Below are positions 29,701-38,098 of a stretch of DNA of 64,000 nt, one piece after another. Each line of letters starts with the position of its first letter. Within the stretch, counting starts at the first letter, position 1. The notes below the pieces were generated by a model. The model did not search any database. It worked only from the letters and a program-made list of their open reading frames with translations, and had not been told where the DNA came from. The translations under genes were made by a program, and so were the position numbers. This stretch comes from Balneola sp. (GTDB lineage Bacteria > Bacteroidota > Rhodothermia > Balneolales > Balneolaceae): positions 62,001-126,000 of the forward strand of contig NZQV01000016.1 of the NCBI GenBank assembly GCA_002696035.1. The letters run 5' to 3'.

Positions 29701-32700
29701 TCCCAGGTATCTCCACTGGTATTGGTCATATCTACAAAACCAGCTCCAAGATAGCGGGCATCAAGTACTACGGAATCTGCGCCAGTAACCTGAGCAGAAA
29801 TGGTCACTTCATCACCTACTGCAGCTATTCCATCACCGTTTTCATCCGTATTGGTTGAAAAGGTCATAGAAGGAGTTCCAACGATCTGCGGAGGGATAGC
29901 ATCGATGGCTTCATCAACACTTGCAGACACATACTGAGCCTGCTGATCGTTAGGATTGGTTTCATTTCCACCATTATCCGTCACATTCCGCACCTGAATA
30001 GATGCAGCACCTGCAGCGGCGTCCGGAGCGTTCGTGCCAACATTAAATGCATAGATGAAACGCTGATTGTCAGAGTCATAACCATTCCCTGTGTTACCCG
30101 GAGCAGGTGCACCTGAGGCCGCATTAATGGTAGGAGTACCTTGTCCAAATGCCTCTAAACCTAACTGAATAGACCCACCTGTTGGGTTGTCAAAATCAGG
30201 ATTGTCGCTCACATCTACCGTGATACGGACATACTCACCACTATTGATGGTTCCGTTGTTATCCCTGCTATCTCCATTATCATTATCTACATGAGTGTAG
30301 GTAATGTCATCAGATGCAACCGGGGTTGGAAGTTGCAGATCAACTACATTGAAATCTAATCGTGCAAAACCACTGGAGGTGTTTCCGTTTTCATCCGTTG
30401 CCGTTACGGGAACACGAACACCGGCCGGTCCTTCATCCTGATTTGGAATCTGTACATCCGGGGTGTCTTCTTGCTCAGTAGTTGCAAATGTGAAGCTAAA
30501 GTTTCCACCACCATTATCGGTTAATGATTGTGAAGCACTCCCCCCATAAGCAGATAGGTCCATCACAACCGTTTCAGCATCTGCTGCTGCACTATACTGT
30601 GCGGTTAAGGTTGCACCAACACCTACTGTACCAGGACCGGTTAATTGATTTAAGGCACTAGGATCTGTATCCGGTGCTACGTTATCAATATCTTCGTCCA
30701 GAGCATCTGTTGTAAATTGAGCAGAGTTCCCTGCATCATCTACTACAAAATAAGTAAGACCGGCACTGCTGTTAGTTCCTGTAAACTCAGTGCTTTGATC
30801 ATCAAACAGGGTAAAAGATGTAGAGAACGAACCACCATCTTCCATTAGTTGGAAGTGGTCAGGGCGGCCAATTCCTCCATCTACATTACCCAGATCGTTT
30901 CCGAAATAGTTGTAATTATCGAAGTCCTCTTGTCCAAGGCTTCCGAAATCTGTGGATTGTACTCTTAAATAGATCGTTTCAACATCAGACTGACTTCCAT
31001 CAGAGAAAGAAAAGCTGAGTTCATCGCCTATGTTGGCAACTCCATTCCCGTCTGCATCATCCGAAAGCGTATAGCTTTGTGTGGCCATCATCTCCGGCAC
31101 AATGTTATCCACTGGGAATGGGATGGTTGCTGTGACAGAGGTTTCATTACCAGCATCATCACGTACATAGAAAGTAATGGTTCCGGCCGAAGCATCAGCT
31201 TCGATATCAAGACCAGCAGGGTTAGAGCTGCTATTGTATGAACCACTGGTTAAGGTTGCAGAGCCCGTACCCGTAGAGGCACCGTTAATGGTTGCTACAT
31301 TACCGTCGGTATTGAAATCACCTGTAACAAGGTTTGAAGCAGAAGCCGTATAAGTATTTCGTAAAGCTGGGTTATTTACATATACACCATATGTATCATC
31401 AGCTAATCCAGAAATCGTTATATCTAAACTCTCACTTGGATTTAACAGTGAATTTGGATTCCCGAATTCATTGATTGTCATCGCAATTTCAAGAGTTCCC
31501 GGACCTTCAAGGTCAATTTCCTGTGGTCCACTAGTAATATTAGAAGCTCCTTCTACAACATTACCAGCAGAATCTGTGACTGTTACATTAAAATCATAAT
31601 CAGACAGATCTCCATCAATTCCGGAAGATTCAGCTAACGTTAACTCCGCTTGGAACTGATTGTCGGTTTCATCATATGTAGTAGCAGTTGTAGCAGATCC
31701 TCCAAACTGAGAAAGGTCAAATACGACCGACTCTACACTTTCATCTGTTCCGTCATCAGGATCATAATCGTATGCAAATTGAGTCTTGGTACCGACAATA
31801 GCTGCACTGCTTTCACCGTCGGTTGTCTGATCGGTAATTGAAAAAGCTACATCAACCGCAGTTTCAGTACCCAGATCTGTAGTTTCATTATCAATATCAC
31901 CGTCAAAGTCTGGGAAAGATCCTAACCCTGAAGAGTTACCTGCTTCATCATACAACAGATAATTTGAAAAAGTAGCAAAACCCGTTGTATCGAATAGTGT
32001 TCCTTCTAATAAAGTAGCATTAACTGAAAATACTGATCCAGATAAAGACATCCCTCTGGATAAATTATTCCCATTTACTTCAATATCTGTAAAATCATCA
32101 TTATCGACTTCACCGTTAAAAACACCCGTATTATTTAGTCTCGCGAATGCAACGGTTGGGTCAACATTTTGATCAATAGTTACAGCCCATTGAATATCAT
32201 CGCCAATATTGGCCCAAGATACACTTGCTTCATTATTAATGTATGTAACCGTATCACTTACTACATCCCCTAATTGCGGAGCGTAGTTATCAACACCATT
32301 TGTAGCATCGCTAACTTCTAATTGCACGGTATCTAAGGTGTCCTCAGTACCGAGGTTTGTATCCTCAACAATTAGATAAACAGTGATTAGTGCTGAATCT
32401 GCGTTGGATGGAATACCATTCAGAGCATCTAATCCAGTATCAGTTCCGGGTGATATTGCGTTTGGTCCGGAAGTAAATTCGACATTATCTCCTGTCGCAT
32501 TACCGTTTGTACCCGAACTATTGTTTTTATTCGCCAGAGTTTCTCCTCCAAAATACCTGGTAAGATCAATTCTTGTAATCAAATTTGAGTCGGCACTTGC
32601 ATATGTGTAAACCCCATCTACAAGTACTTGAAAACTCAGGTTGTCACCTGGATCAGCCCAACCGTTATTATCATTATCTGCGAATGTTACTGAGGCGGAA

Positions 32701-32804
32701 CCAATTTCCTGCGCCTGTGCGTCGGGTGCTATAAATAACCCCAACATTCCTATCAGGAATACAGCGATTCCCTGCGTTATGAAACGTATACTTCTGTCTA
32801 TCAT
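23787..32804 (-). CDS. 3005-residue secreted Ig-repeat protein with T9SS sorting domain
   Basis: A signal peptide (MIDRSIRFITQGIAVFLIGM, cleavage near DAQAQ) is followed by a long run of immunoglobulin-like beta-sandwich modules, each ending in a V-D-x-A-G-N type strand (VTDSAGN, VRDDAGN, VVDDAGN, VTDDAGN, LDRAGN and more, some 15 copies). Acidic loops of the form DxDxNGxxxxGDxLxF recur near residues 43-58, 582-598, 840-857 and 985-1003, and once more near 2400 (DSNRDGNIDAQDELEL); they look like calcium sites. VVFDLSQFGGS-type strands repeat too. The last ~95 residues start FPNPFDPT and end with a FlgD-like fold, a T9SS C-terminal sorting signal. It is probably a very large adhesin or surface fibre. 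No catalytic domain was recognised. Confidence 0.88.
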   Translation of the reverse strand: MIDRSIRFITQGIAVFLIGMLGLFIAPDAQAQEIGSASVTFADNDNNGWADPGDNLSFQVLVDGVYTYASADSNLITRIDLTRYFGGETLANKNNSSGTNGNATGDNVEFTSGPNAISPGTDTGLDALNGIPSNADSALITVYLIVEDTNLGTEDTLDTVQLEVSDATNGVDNYAPQLGDVVSDTVTYINNEASVSWANIGDDIQWAVTIDQNVDPTVAFARLNNTGVFNGEVDNDDFTDIEVNGNNLSRGMSLSGSVFSVNATLLEGTLFDTTGFATFSNYLLYDEAGNSSGLGSFPDFDGDIDNETTDLGTETAVDVAFSITDQTTDGESSAAIVGTKTQFAYDYDPDDGTDESVESVVFDLSQFGGSATTATTYDETDNQFQAELTLAESSGIDGDLSDYDFNVTVTDSAGNVVEGASNITSGPQEIDLEGPGTLEIAMTINEFGNPNSLLNPSESLDITISGLADDTYGVYVNNPALRNTYTASASNLVTGDFNTDGNVATINGASTGTGSATLTSGSYNSSSNPAGLDIEADASAGTITFYVRDDAGNETSVTATIPFPVDNIVPEMMATQSYTLSDDADGNGVANIGDELSFSFSDGSQSDVETIYLRVQSTDFGSLGQEDFDNYNYFGNDLGNVDGGIGRPDHFQLMEDGGSFSTSFTLFDDQSTEFTGTNSSAGLTYFVVDDAGNSAQFTTDALDEDIDNVAPDTDPSALNQLTGPGTVGVGATLTAQYSAAADAETVVMDLSAYGGSASQSLTDNGGGNFSFTFATTEQEDTPDVQIPNQDEGPAGVRVPVTATDENGNTSSGFARLDFNVVDLQLPTPVASDDITYTHVDNDNGDSRDNNGTINSGEYVRITVDVSDNPDFDNPTGGSIQLGLEAFGQGTPTINAASGAPAPGNTGNGYDSDNQRFIYAFNVGTNAPDAAAGAASIQVRNVTDNGGNETNPNDQQAQYVSASVDEAIDAIPPQIVGTPSMTFSTNTDENGDGIAAVGDEVTISAQVTGADSVVLDARYLGAGFVDMTNTSGDTWEVDVEVQEATDMLYASDNDLGNTTLTVTAFDTGGNSSSQNTSGLPVDNVSVKSPELFTEQQSDGRIQLTINNGPNTIIRGNNTVNFGTDMFGGSVAGTSDWVIYSDQGSGTIDYNTPVATIDYANGATYTSPEYADGEVVRYAVRPVDDAGNAGEVSLTATNSADAVVTTAMWTEPEDSVVFAANTNRNITIDVDDDITSVQFRVRPADTDPETNGLQPGNWANLAFDGGVQGGQLQVSVDGNNIAGASSEQSIGSEYQIIPVLTDNNGNTQTDSEALAANGYITVFADIFDPEVQIVAIDDSTWDGVNDGEIVGAMASGETSFTYQIEDQFDIDPQVGTVQVLINGTTVSNTTISQHIFAGRLAVDGNLFTITLDMTPYNGSNPNIQIVVNDGRDNSTTTSSQQFEVVDNVAPLYTLVSPSNGSKFNTSISFSANFNYTVNDQFNASSVEYELSPTEDFSGDVYLLGTGTSIFGTTSLTIPSEVRTLLTSGQEYYVRAVAEDGNFNEYTTNTQKVIFDTDLPEVTLDFVDAVVVDGQETINGSASRIEVTSDADDIASISIVTRQPFQSATNNDVTQGPNYAPGNFEFDFNTQSNYNNYQGSVLLFVTVTDDAGNTYSGQTFSVYVDNESPTFEIVSINGDETMQSLAPMQAGSDTVSVEIKPTLENEVTYAEAMLNVQSNNGAQTLNVRGEMVGDNYVFRFPLPDYADNQQINMNGGTLSFDVRDTLGNSQTSALNQSGGNFGNLTVVGNEQADIFFTDLVDGLRLQGFVSGIDYEHFGIINQVRLDVMEVNQSDFQFASSTGTPGTNLSLNTNNYPDGEIQVRLAAVTDNEEEFYSDTLTVMIDNTFNPATERATIVDYAGARLGGGNITLTANGLENTGAVEFRVRQTDDNSGYTAIGNTAVKNPDGSFSISITPQEIADAVAGGNIGNLDGSHELIAVAQDDAGYEYQRILGNTPSWNTSGNEDIEDDVATTTVEFDFTAPNGFFTLDGSPLTNDQTLTWNNQSTSSFNALTEATEMAVTVNSGTEDFSHARVQVTRLANQGVGSSVSYNNASTQLLEQFNDAENISVTLDPADFVQDGVYRIQVQFSDDLSNRTSSTSYEFVVGEPLAWVHGYNAEHSTLYLQASPHAQSAIVEISTDGGSSYDIEREVGLTGVISGNNLDGYRLGTVNLEGNDIPEGTMSIRVTASEQTTGNLAQSRFASSPTVLDLDVNYANDASGLTGAQDILTAWTPSNEENNNLGLIMNKQKGDITDLRLEVFPESDQDQVSLSTVTDGNLYSNRNGLNFVLNPAYRTGTNGNVLEYIDGVHFGTGSSFNPGIGSGGQYVAFATNVLPDGTVEMVHQSVRVERVAANRGGTVTSSDGGFSLEIPEFIQTNVGVYVEEDPSSFRSNSAQQLDWMQISSAYWLNASSSALEGGYPATVSISYSDDDIMDSNRDGNIDAQDELELSVVTVAGGSFNGNVQIMNKVIDTGNNTVTFEISSLPTTATRYTLIQKGVAQANPGSMVVSTMQYGAANSGGYIPSTGANASFYSVVSDQISSVNAGSGQLFINDAPVLLTTGAGVNPNSVQFVATTGIQELNLSEGSHNSTFVVDNNNGNRVLEQQEIIVDNSPIGIDAVTTHVGPNSEMTFAVYDAAVGDTSGSGLNINSFYVDVYANIVAEDSSGAKEERVRYLQRVSPEQIDYVGSVDSLMATFNVNVDEEEGEVASLSFYMVDANSAGLQNLNGSPNPNGATNDHVNFGPSSYTNANGVLDRAGNRSTVQQYRAKYDNTAPEAEVMSSVVETGIRIRLTDEGSGVDSTSINITSISSEGESSTYGIDSDEVSYNENSGILTFAVAEFGSTVEIEVADNTGNVAVAEAVSESLQLSVTDFHIFPNPFDPTVREATVEFILSKEAQVSIEGLDFNGRKVIELANDETFAPGVQQMSFAGNAIDGQQLANGVYFLRIVVKNGDDQEEQVFKAVVAKR

Positions 32805-33120
32805 AGTGCTACCTTATTTATGTTTGTTGTACTTCTTGGTACATCAAAGCATTACACTACTTGAAGAGATTTGCCTTTTGCTACCCCGGCATTGTATCCC
32901 AAAAATATCAGTAGAACGTTATGGTACTACTCAAAATTAAATCCATTTACTTCGGATGTACCCACGAATTTGACTTTAGTATAAAGTATTCAATCCAAAA
33001 AACAAACTGCATATTCATGCAGAAGATCCCCTATTCCCCTTTTATACGGAAAACAAAACATTCAACCCCTTTCTATCGTCTATTGTTTTGTTCGTGACCT
33101 TCGCGATCATACCACCACTA
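32805..33120. other. Intergenic region upstream of the giant cargo gene
   Basis: About 316 bp between the giant gene start and the hisE stop, both on the minus strand. It must hold the giant gene promoter. A small dyad ACTTTA-GTA-TAAAGT is at 32973-32987. No gene, RNA or clear terminator was seen. Confidence 0.5.
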
Positions 33121-33459
33121 TTATTCCCCGATATGCTTGTGGGTGCCTTTGGAATGTCGCTTCCGTAACTTCTTAATTACCTTATGCATGGGAATCTCTT
33201 TTTCGGCCAATAGCAGCATCAGGTGAAAGATCAGATCTGCCGCCTCTCCAATGGTCTCTTTGTCATTGTTGTTCTTAGATGCGATCACCGTTTCCACGGC
33301 TTCCTCTCCTACTTTCTGGGCGATCTTATCCAGTCCCTTTTTGTACATGGATGTAGTATATGAGCCATCGGGCATCTCCGCTTTGCGTTCGTAGAGTAAC
33401 TCTTCCAGCTCAATGAGGAATTCAAAATCTTTTTCTGTGATCGTTTTGATGTCTGCCAT
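33121..33459 (-). CDS. hisE: Phosphoribosyl-ATP pyrophosphatase
   Basis: Second step of histidine synthesis: hydrolyses phosphoribosyl-ATP to phosphoribosyl-AMP. The 112-residue all-helical MazG-like protein shows EELLYERKAEMPDGSYTTSMYKKG, the metal-binding EEAVETVIA and EAADLIFHLMLLLAE. It is a stand-alone HisE, not fused to HisI as in enterobacteria. hisA and hisF are 9 and 11 kb away on the other strand; the rest of the pathway is not in the window. There is a gap of about 130 bp to the attH-like gene upstream on the same strand, containing a repeat. Confidence 0.94.
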   Translation of the reverse strand: MADIKTITEKDFEFLIELEELLYERKAEMPDGSYTTSMYKKGLDKIAQKVGEEAVETVIASKNNNDKETIGEAADLIFHLMLLLAEKEIPMHKVIKKLRKRHSKGTHKHIGE

Positions 33460-33553
33460 GCTTAATTATTTTGTACAATTTTTGCGGATGTGAAGTTCTA
33501 CTTTTTATGCCTTTCAAACAATTCGAAATTCCAACTTTAAACATCCTTCTGAA

Positions 33554-33584
33554 TTCAATGTTGAATGTTCGGTGTTCGATGTTC
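33554..33584. repeat. ATGTTC-word repeat directly after the AttH-like gene
   Basis: Three to four near-copies of a 9-10 base word (TTCAATGTTGAATGTTC, then GGTGTTCGATGTTC). It ends six bases from the stop of the AttH-like gene. The same words recur at 34811-34848 and 50417-50447 in the same orientation, always at the end of a minus-strand gene. Confidence 0.6.
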
Positions 33585-33590
33585 AGAGTT

Positions 33591-34766
33591 CTACTCCTCA
33601 TACCCGGTCATCTCAATAAAACCATTACCGCCAATTTGTTCTCCCCCCATTTGACCAGAAACCGAAAGGGTTCCCTCATAATAACGGACCGAAACATCCA
33701 TTTCCTGATCGGGGAAAAGGGTAGCCAGCTCAAGTTGAATATCATATTTAGGGATACTCATTTTCCATTGTGAAGGATATAAAGCTCCACTATGGGGACT
33801 TGTCCAGCGATCCAACACCTCTAATTCTACATCTTCTGGGGTGATGGTCGTTTTATTACCTTCAGGATCTATCAGCGAACCCACTGTAAAGCGACTCACC
33901 GAGCCATCAGCATTTCTGAGCTGATAGTACATCAGATCGTACCCATTGGAGAGCTGAATCGAAAACCAATCCCAGCCTTCCTGCTCACGGTCCAGAGCAG
34001 AGGTACTCCATTCATGGTCCATCCAGCTTGAGCCTGAAACTTCAAAATTCTGATCATTTAAGGTGATGCTACCTTCCGTATCCATTCTTGTGAATGCCAG
34101 GTAGTAGGATGCATTTCCCTGCTCCTCCCCCTTTTTGTCATATCCATCTTCGCCTTGAAGCACCAATGGTTTTGCAGGGGTTACGGTCAGGTTAATGGCG
34201 GAACCATCTTCCATTTTTGCTTTAAGCTGAACGGGAAAATTCTTGTCATCAGAAGTCTCCGGATTCATGCGAATGATCTCCCAGTCTTCCAGCCAAATGC
34301 GATAGGGCTCCACTTGCGCGCCGGCGAGTCCTGCTGCACCGCGACTGTATCGTTCTTCGAATACATGTTCCTCTTCTTCCACATCCGAAATAGCAAAATG
34401 ACCCAGATATAACTGATCGGTGTTCCAATTGGAATAAAATTGCTGATCTGAGTTCAAACTATCCGGTGGATTTAACTGACTCCGAAAAATGGTGAACTGA
34501 TAGCCGAATTGTCGACCGCTTTCTGTGAATACATTCCCTGTGTAGTACCACCATTCTGTTCGAAAGCCGGGATGAGGTCCGTGATCATCGGGAAAAACAA
34601 ACTCTCGCGGGCCGGTAGCCCGCAGATAACCTTCCTCATCGCCCCCGCCCATCGCCTCAGCTACGGAAATGGATGCGGTGATCTCGTCTTCTTCATTTTC
34701 GGCCGTTATCCAGACTATTCCAGCTACTAATGTTAATGCAAATATCGTCCAGTATATTTTTTTCAT
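33591..34766 (-). CDS. AttH-like lipocalin (carotenoid 1,2-hydratase fold) export component
   Basis: A 391-residue protein with an N-terminal membrane anchor or signal (about residues 4-22) and a double lipocalin-type domain. FRTEWWYYTGNVFTESGRQFGYQFTIFR, given by its core RTEWWYYTGN, and SSWMDHEWSTS are the hallmarks of the AttH/CrtC-like family. AttH is the extracytoplasmic part of the AttEFGH transporter. Here it follows a FtsX-type permease (82 bp) which in turn overlaps an ATPase gene, so all three should form one system. The cargo is probably lipid-like (inference from the lipocalin fold and the LolCDE-like partners). It may be a true hydratase instead, but context argues against that. 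Confidence 0.85.
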   Translation of the reverse strand: MKKIYWTIFALTLVAGIVWITAENEEDEITASISVAEAMGGGDEEGYLRATGPREFVFPDDHGPHPGFRTEWWYYTGNVFTESGRQFGYQFTIFRSQLNPPDSLNSDQQFYSNWNTDQLYLGHFAISDVEEEEHVFEERYSRGAAGLAGAQVEPYRIWLEDWEIIRMNPETSDDKNFPVQLKAKMEDGSAINLTVTPAKPLVLQGEDGYDKKGEEQGNASYYLAFTRMDTEGSITLNDQNFEVSGSSWMDHEWSTSALDREQEGWDWFSIQLSNGYDLMYYQLRNADGSVSRFTVGSLIDPEGNKTTITPEDVELEVLDRWTSPHSGALYPSQWKMSIPKYDIQLELATLFPDQEMDVSVRYYEGTLSVSGQMGGEQIGGNGFIEMTGYEE

Positions 34767-34810
34767 GATCTTTGATTTTTGGGCTCAGCGAGCAGAGCTA
34801 CTTTCTTCCT

Positions 34811-34848
34811 CCAATGTTGGATGTTTTTTGTTGAATGTTCAATGTTCC
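34811..34848. repeat. ATGTTC-word repeat between permease and AttH-like gene
   Basis: Repeated words CCAATGTTGGATGTT, TTGAATGTTC and AATGTTCC. It abuts the permease stop codon (34848-34850). Same family and orientation as 33554-33584. Confidence 0.6.
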
Positions 34849-37394
34849 TATTCATTCCTCAATGCATCCGCAGGATTAGCTTCGGCCATTTTTTTTGAAG
34901 GATAAATTCCGGCCAAAAGTGCCGCTACGATCGCTAATCCAACCGCCTGGATTAACACTTCCGGAGTGATCATAAATTGTAATGTCCACCCGAAAGAGCG
35001 CAGGTTTATCACATATACCAAAATATAGGCCATCAGAATTCCAAGTGGAACCGAAAGAATACCTGCCATAATGCCCATCACACCGGTTTGGGTGATCACG
35101 TAATTCCATAGCTGTCCGGGTGTCATTCCATTAGCTCTCAAGACTGCTAATTCCCGGGCTCGCTCTAATTGAAGTGCCATCAATGCACTGAGTACGCCCA
35201 TAAAGGCAACCAAAATAGCCAGCATCCTCAAAACAACAGTCACCGTAAAGGTTCGGTCAAAGATCTCGATAGAGGCTTCACGTAATCCCCGGTTCGAACG
35301 AATGAAGACTTCCTGCATTCCCGCAGATCTTTCCCGGAGTCGTTCCACCAAAGTATCTACATCAACTCCTTCTTTTGCGTACAAAGCCAGTCCGGAAATG
35401 GCGTCATCCTGAAAATACTGATCGTAGACCTGGCGACTAATTGTGATGGTTCCAATATCTGAGGCATAATCAAAGTTAATGGCCTGGATCTCGAACCCGC
35501 GGTTGCCAGAATCGGTATCGATGAAAAGTGTATCCCCAAGGCCCGCTTCATTCCTGTAGGCGTATACTTCTGAGACCATAACGATATCCTCTTCGGTATA
35601 ACGTTGCCAGAATTTATCACCACTTTCCTTTAGCTGATAGGCCTCTTGTGCTGCCACTCCCTGATCGATGGCTACCAGATTGTCGGTGCCTTTGCTGGTT
35701 CGGACTTCCACGCTTCGGACACTGTTTGCATCGGCCACACCATCTGTTTTTTTGAGAAATTCTACGAGCATGGGTTCGAGGGTTGCATCGGCCTGGCGGG
35801 ATACGGAACTTGGCGGCTGAATGTATACATCGGCCTGTAACTGAGCTTCCAGCCAGGATACGACTGTTGTGCGGAAACTGTCTACCATCACCCCAACCCC
35901 AACAGTCGCTGCAATGGCAACTGCTAATGCCGCAATTGCTACTGAGGTTCTACTCAGCTCGGTAACCACACCACGCACCGCCATCTTCCCGATCAATCCG
36001 TTTAATGTTCCCATGATCGGTCTGAACAATTTCGCCATTCCAACTATCAGCAGCGGAGTGATAAGCGAAAAACCCACGATCATGAATAGCAGGGATGAAT
36101 ATCCGGCCACAATTCCTCCATTTGGGATGAGGAGGGTCCCAACTCCAGCCAGGCCACCTAAAACACCTAATCCCGCAAGGGGTAATATCCTTGAAGTGAT
36201 CTTCGATTCATTGGAGGAACGTTTCAGTACCGTGGATACTTCCGCCTGAGAAGCTTCGCGCGCCGGCCAGAAAGCAGCGATCAGCGTTGCGCCTACGCCA
36301 AGAACAATGCCCTTCACCAAGGGAAATATTCCAATGGAAAGTTCCTGCACGGAAAGCACAAAATAGAGATCGTTAATTGATTGCGTGACCAATTTCACAA
36401 GGCCCTGTGCGAGAATAATACCCGTTACAATCCCGATCACAGTTCCCAATACACCGATCAGTAATGCCTCTTTTAGAATGGTAAATAAGATCTCGTTTCT
36501 TGTGACGCCCAGTGCCCGAAGTCTTCCTATAAGCGGGCGACGCTGAACTACGGAAAAGGTCATGGTATTGTAGATCAGAAACATGCCAACCAAAAGCGCC
36601 AGCATACTGAGAGCTTGCAGGTTGAATTCGAAAGCGCGCGTCATTTGCTCAACGGTCTCGGTACGGGAATCGGAGCGAATGATATCTGCACCTTCCGGCA
36701 GGATAGATCTGATTCTTTGTTTCTCAGATTCTGAATTCTGGGGAAGGATAAGATCGATCTGCGTAAGTTTTCCCTGCATGTTAAAGAGTCGCTGGGCGGT
36801 GCTGATGTCAACCAATAAAATACTTTCCAGGGCTTGTTGACTGCGATCATCGCTAGCCTCGATCAACCCAATGAGTTGAATTTCAGCCGGTCTTCCGCCT
36901 ACAGAAATTTGCAGTGGATCTCCGATGCCAACTTGAAGCTCTTCAGCAACCGAGGCTGCCACCAATCCGGAGTTTTCACCGCTAATAAATTCAGAGAGCT
37001 CAATGCCCGCCTGCTGACTCGCATAATCGCGAAATGGTCCTTCAGCGATAGGATCCACCCCAAGCACCTGAAAAGTTCGGTTTACCCCATTAACACGGGC
37101 ATAGCCTTCTACCACAGGTGCTGATTTTCTGATACCGGCTTCAATCCGAAGATCCCGATACACCGATTCATCGAGATTCTCAGCTGCTCCGCGGATCTGA
37201 TGCGTGGCTTTTCCGGTCACGGCTTCTGTTGAAAGCTGAAAGGCTTTTTCAGCACTGGAGTTGGACAGGTCTATGGAGACAACCACCGCCACACCAAGGG
37301 CTACGCCCAAAATGGAAAGCACGAAATGCCATGGATGTTTTTTTAAAAACCGAAGGCTGGAGAGCCAAAGTAAATTCGAGAAGTTTGTACTCAT
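34848..37394 (-). CDS. ABC transporter permease with two FtsX domains
   Basis: An 848-residue inner-membrane protein. It has one N-terminal helix, a MacB-type periplasmic domain (about 45-230), three helices of the first FtsX domain (about 255-380), further helices around 400-480, a second periplasmic domain (about 505-700) and a second FtsX triplet (about 715-845) ending YPSKKMAEANPADALRNE. It thus carries the two permease units that LolC/LolE or AttF/AttG supply as separate chains. Its ATG overlaps the ATPase stop (TGATG), so the two are co-translated. MacB-like systems transmit force across the periplasm and do not pump through the membrane; the partner AttH-like protein points to lipid or lipoprotein handling. 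Confidence 0.9.
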   Translation of the reverse strand: MSTNFSNLLWLSSLRFLKKHPWHFVLSILGVALGVAVVVSIDLSNSSAEKAFQLSTEAVTGKATHQIRGAAENLDESVYRDLRIEAGIRKSAPVVEGYARVNGVNRTFQVLGVDPIAEGPFRDYASQQAGIELSEFISGENSGLVAASVAEELQVGIGDPLQISVGGRPAEIQLIGLIEASDDRSQQALESILLVDISTAQRLFNMQGKLTQIDLILPQNSESEKQRIRSILPEGADIIRSDSRTETVEQMTRAFEFNLQALSMLALLVGMFLIYNTMTFSVVQRRPLIGRLRALGVTRNEILFTILKEALLIGVLGTVIGIVTGIILAQGLVKLVTQSINDLYFVLSVQELSIGIFPLVKGIVLGVGATLIAAFWPAREASQAEVSTVLKRSSNESKITSRILPLAGLGVLGGLAGVGTLLIPNGGIVAGYSSLLFMIVGFSLITPLLIVGMAKLFRPIMGTLNGLIGKMAVRGVVTELSRTSVAIAALAVAIAATVGVGVMVDSFRTTVVSWLEAQLQADVYIQPPSSVSRQADATLEPMLVEFLKKTDGVADANSVRSVEVRTSKGTDNLVAIDQGVAAQEAYQLKESGDKFWQRYTEEDIVMVSEVYAYRNEAGLGDTLFIDTDSGNRGFEIQAINFDYASDIGTITISRQVYDQYFQDDAISGLALYAKEGVDVDTLVERLRERSAGMQEVFIRSNRGLREASIEIFDRTFTVTVVLRMLAILVAFMGVLSALMALQLERARELAVLRANGMTPGQLWNYVITQTGVMGIMAGILSVPLGILMAYILVYVINLRSFGWTLQFMITPEVLIQAVGLAIVAALLAGIYPSKKMAEANPADALRNE

Positions 37395-38098
37395 CAGGCT
37401 TTTAGTTCAGCTGGTTCAACATCTTCCAGTTTGCCACTGCGGAGCTCAACCACCCGGTCTGCGATCTTGCAGATATCACGGTCGTGGGTCGCAATGATTA
37501 TAGTCCGGCCATTATCCTGAACTAATTTCTGCAGCATATCCAGAATGGTTTTACCGGTTTCGTAATCGAGATTGCCTGTGGGTTCATCAGCTAAGATCAA
37601 CATCGGAGCGTGCGCCAATGCCCGGGCGATAGCCACGCGTTGTTGTTCGCCGCCTGAAAGTCGATCGGGATAGCTATCACCTCGATCACCAAGGCCTACC
37701 TCTTCCAAATATTGACTTGCTCTTTGAGTGGCGGAATCATCTGAATCTCCTTTTAATTTCAAAGGAAGTAATACGTTTTCATGTGCGGTGAGAGTTGAGA
37801 TCAGATTGAAAGACTGAAATATGAAGCCGATGTTTTTTCGTCGAAAAAGGGTTCGGTTCTTTTCATCAAGCTCGGCGAGGTTCGTCTCACCAATTATTAC
37901 TTCCCCGGAGTCGGGTTTATCGATTCCGCTCACCAGATTTAGCAAGGTGCTTTTTCCTGATCCAGACCGGCCCAGCAGCACGATCATTTCCCCTTCCTGA
38001 ACCGAAAGTTGAAGTTCATTTAGCACAGATCGGGATTTTGTTCCCTCCTGATAGCTTTTGGTAAGCTTGTTTAACTGAATATGTGAGTGCTCTTTCAT
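37394..38098 (-). CDS. ABC transporter ATP-binding protein, LolD/MacB type
   Basis: About 234 residues with Walker [10 protein letters not shown] (residues 43-51), the Q-loop FIFQSFNLI, signature [15 protein letters not shown], Walker [13 protein letters not shown] and the H-loop ATHD. These are typical of the LolD/FtsE/MacB group. Start 38098 (MKEHSHIQ) is preferred; an upstream in-frame start at 38140 would add 14 residues that do not fit the family and has no Shine-Dalgarno sequence. It energises the 848-residue permease that overlaps its stop codon. The operon is ATPase-permease-AttH. Confidence 0.93.
   Translation of the reverse strand: MKEHSHIQLNKLTKSYQEGTKSRSVLNELQLSVQEGEMIVLLGRSGSGKSTLLNLVSGIDKPDSGEVIIGETNLAELDEKNRTLFRRKNIGFIFQSFNLISTLTAHENVLLPLKLKGDSDDSATQRASQYLEEVGLGDRGDSYPDRLSGGEQQRVAIARALAHAPMLILADEPTGNLDYETGKTILDMLQKLVQDNGRTIIIATHDRDICKIADRVVELRSGKLEDVEPAELKA

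Noticed and set aside
23787-32804. Plus-strand open frames of 60-110 codons antisense to the giant gene and similar shadows over lepA, gltB, hmgA and hppD
   Set aside because: They lie wholly inside well-supported genes, have no ribosome binding sites and no recognisable domains.
34155-34412. 85-codon plus-strand frame inside the AttH-like gene
   Set aside because: It is fully antisense to a gene with strong family motifs and shows no start signal.
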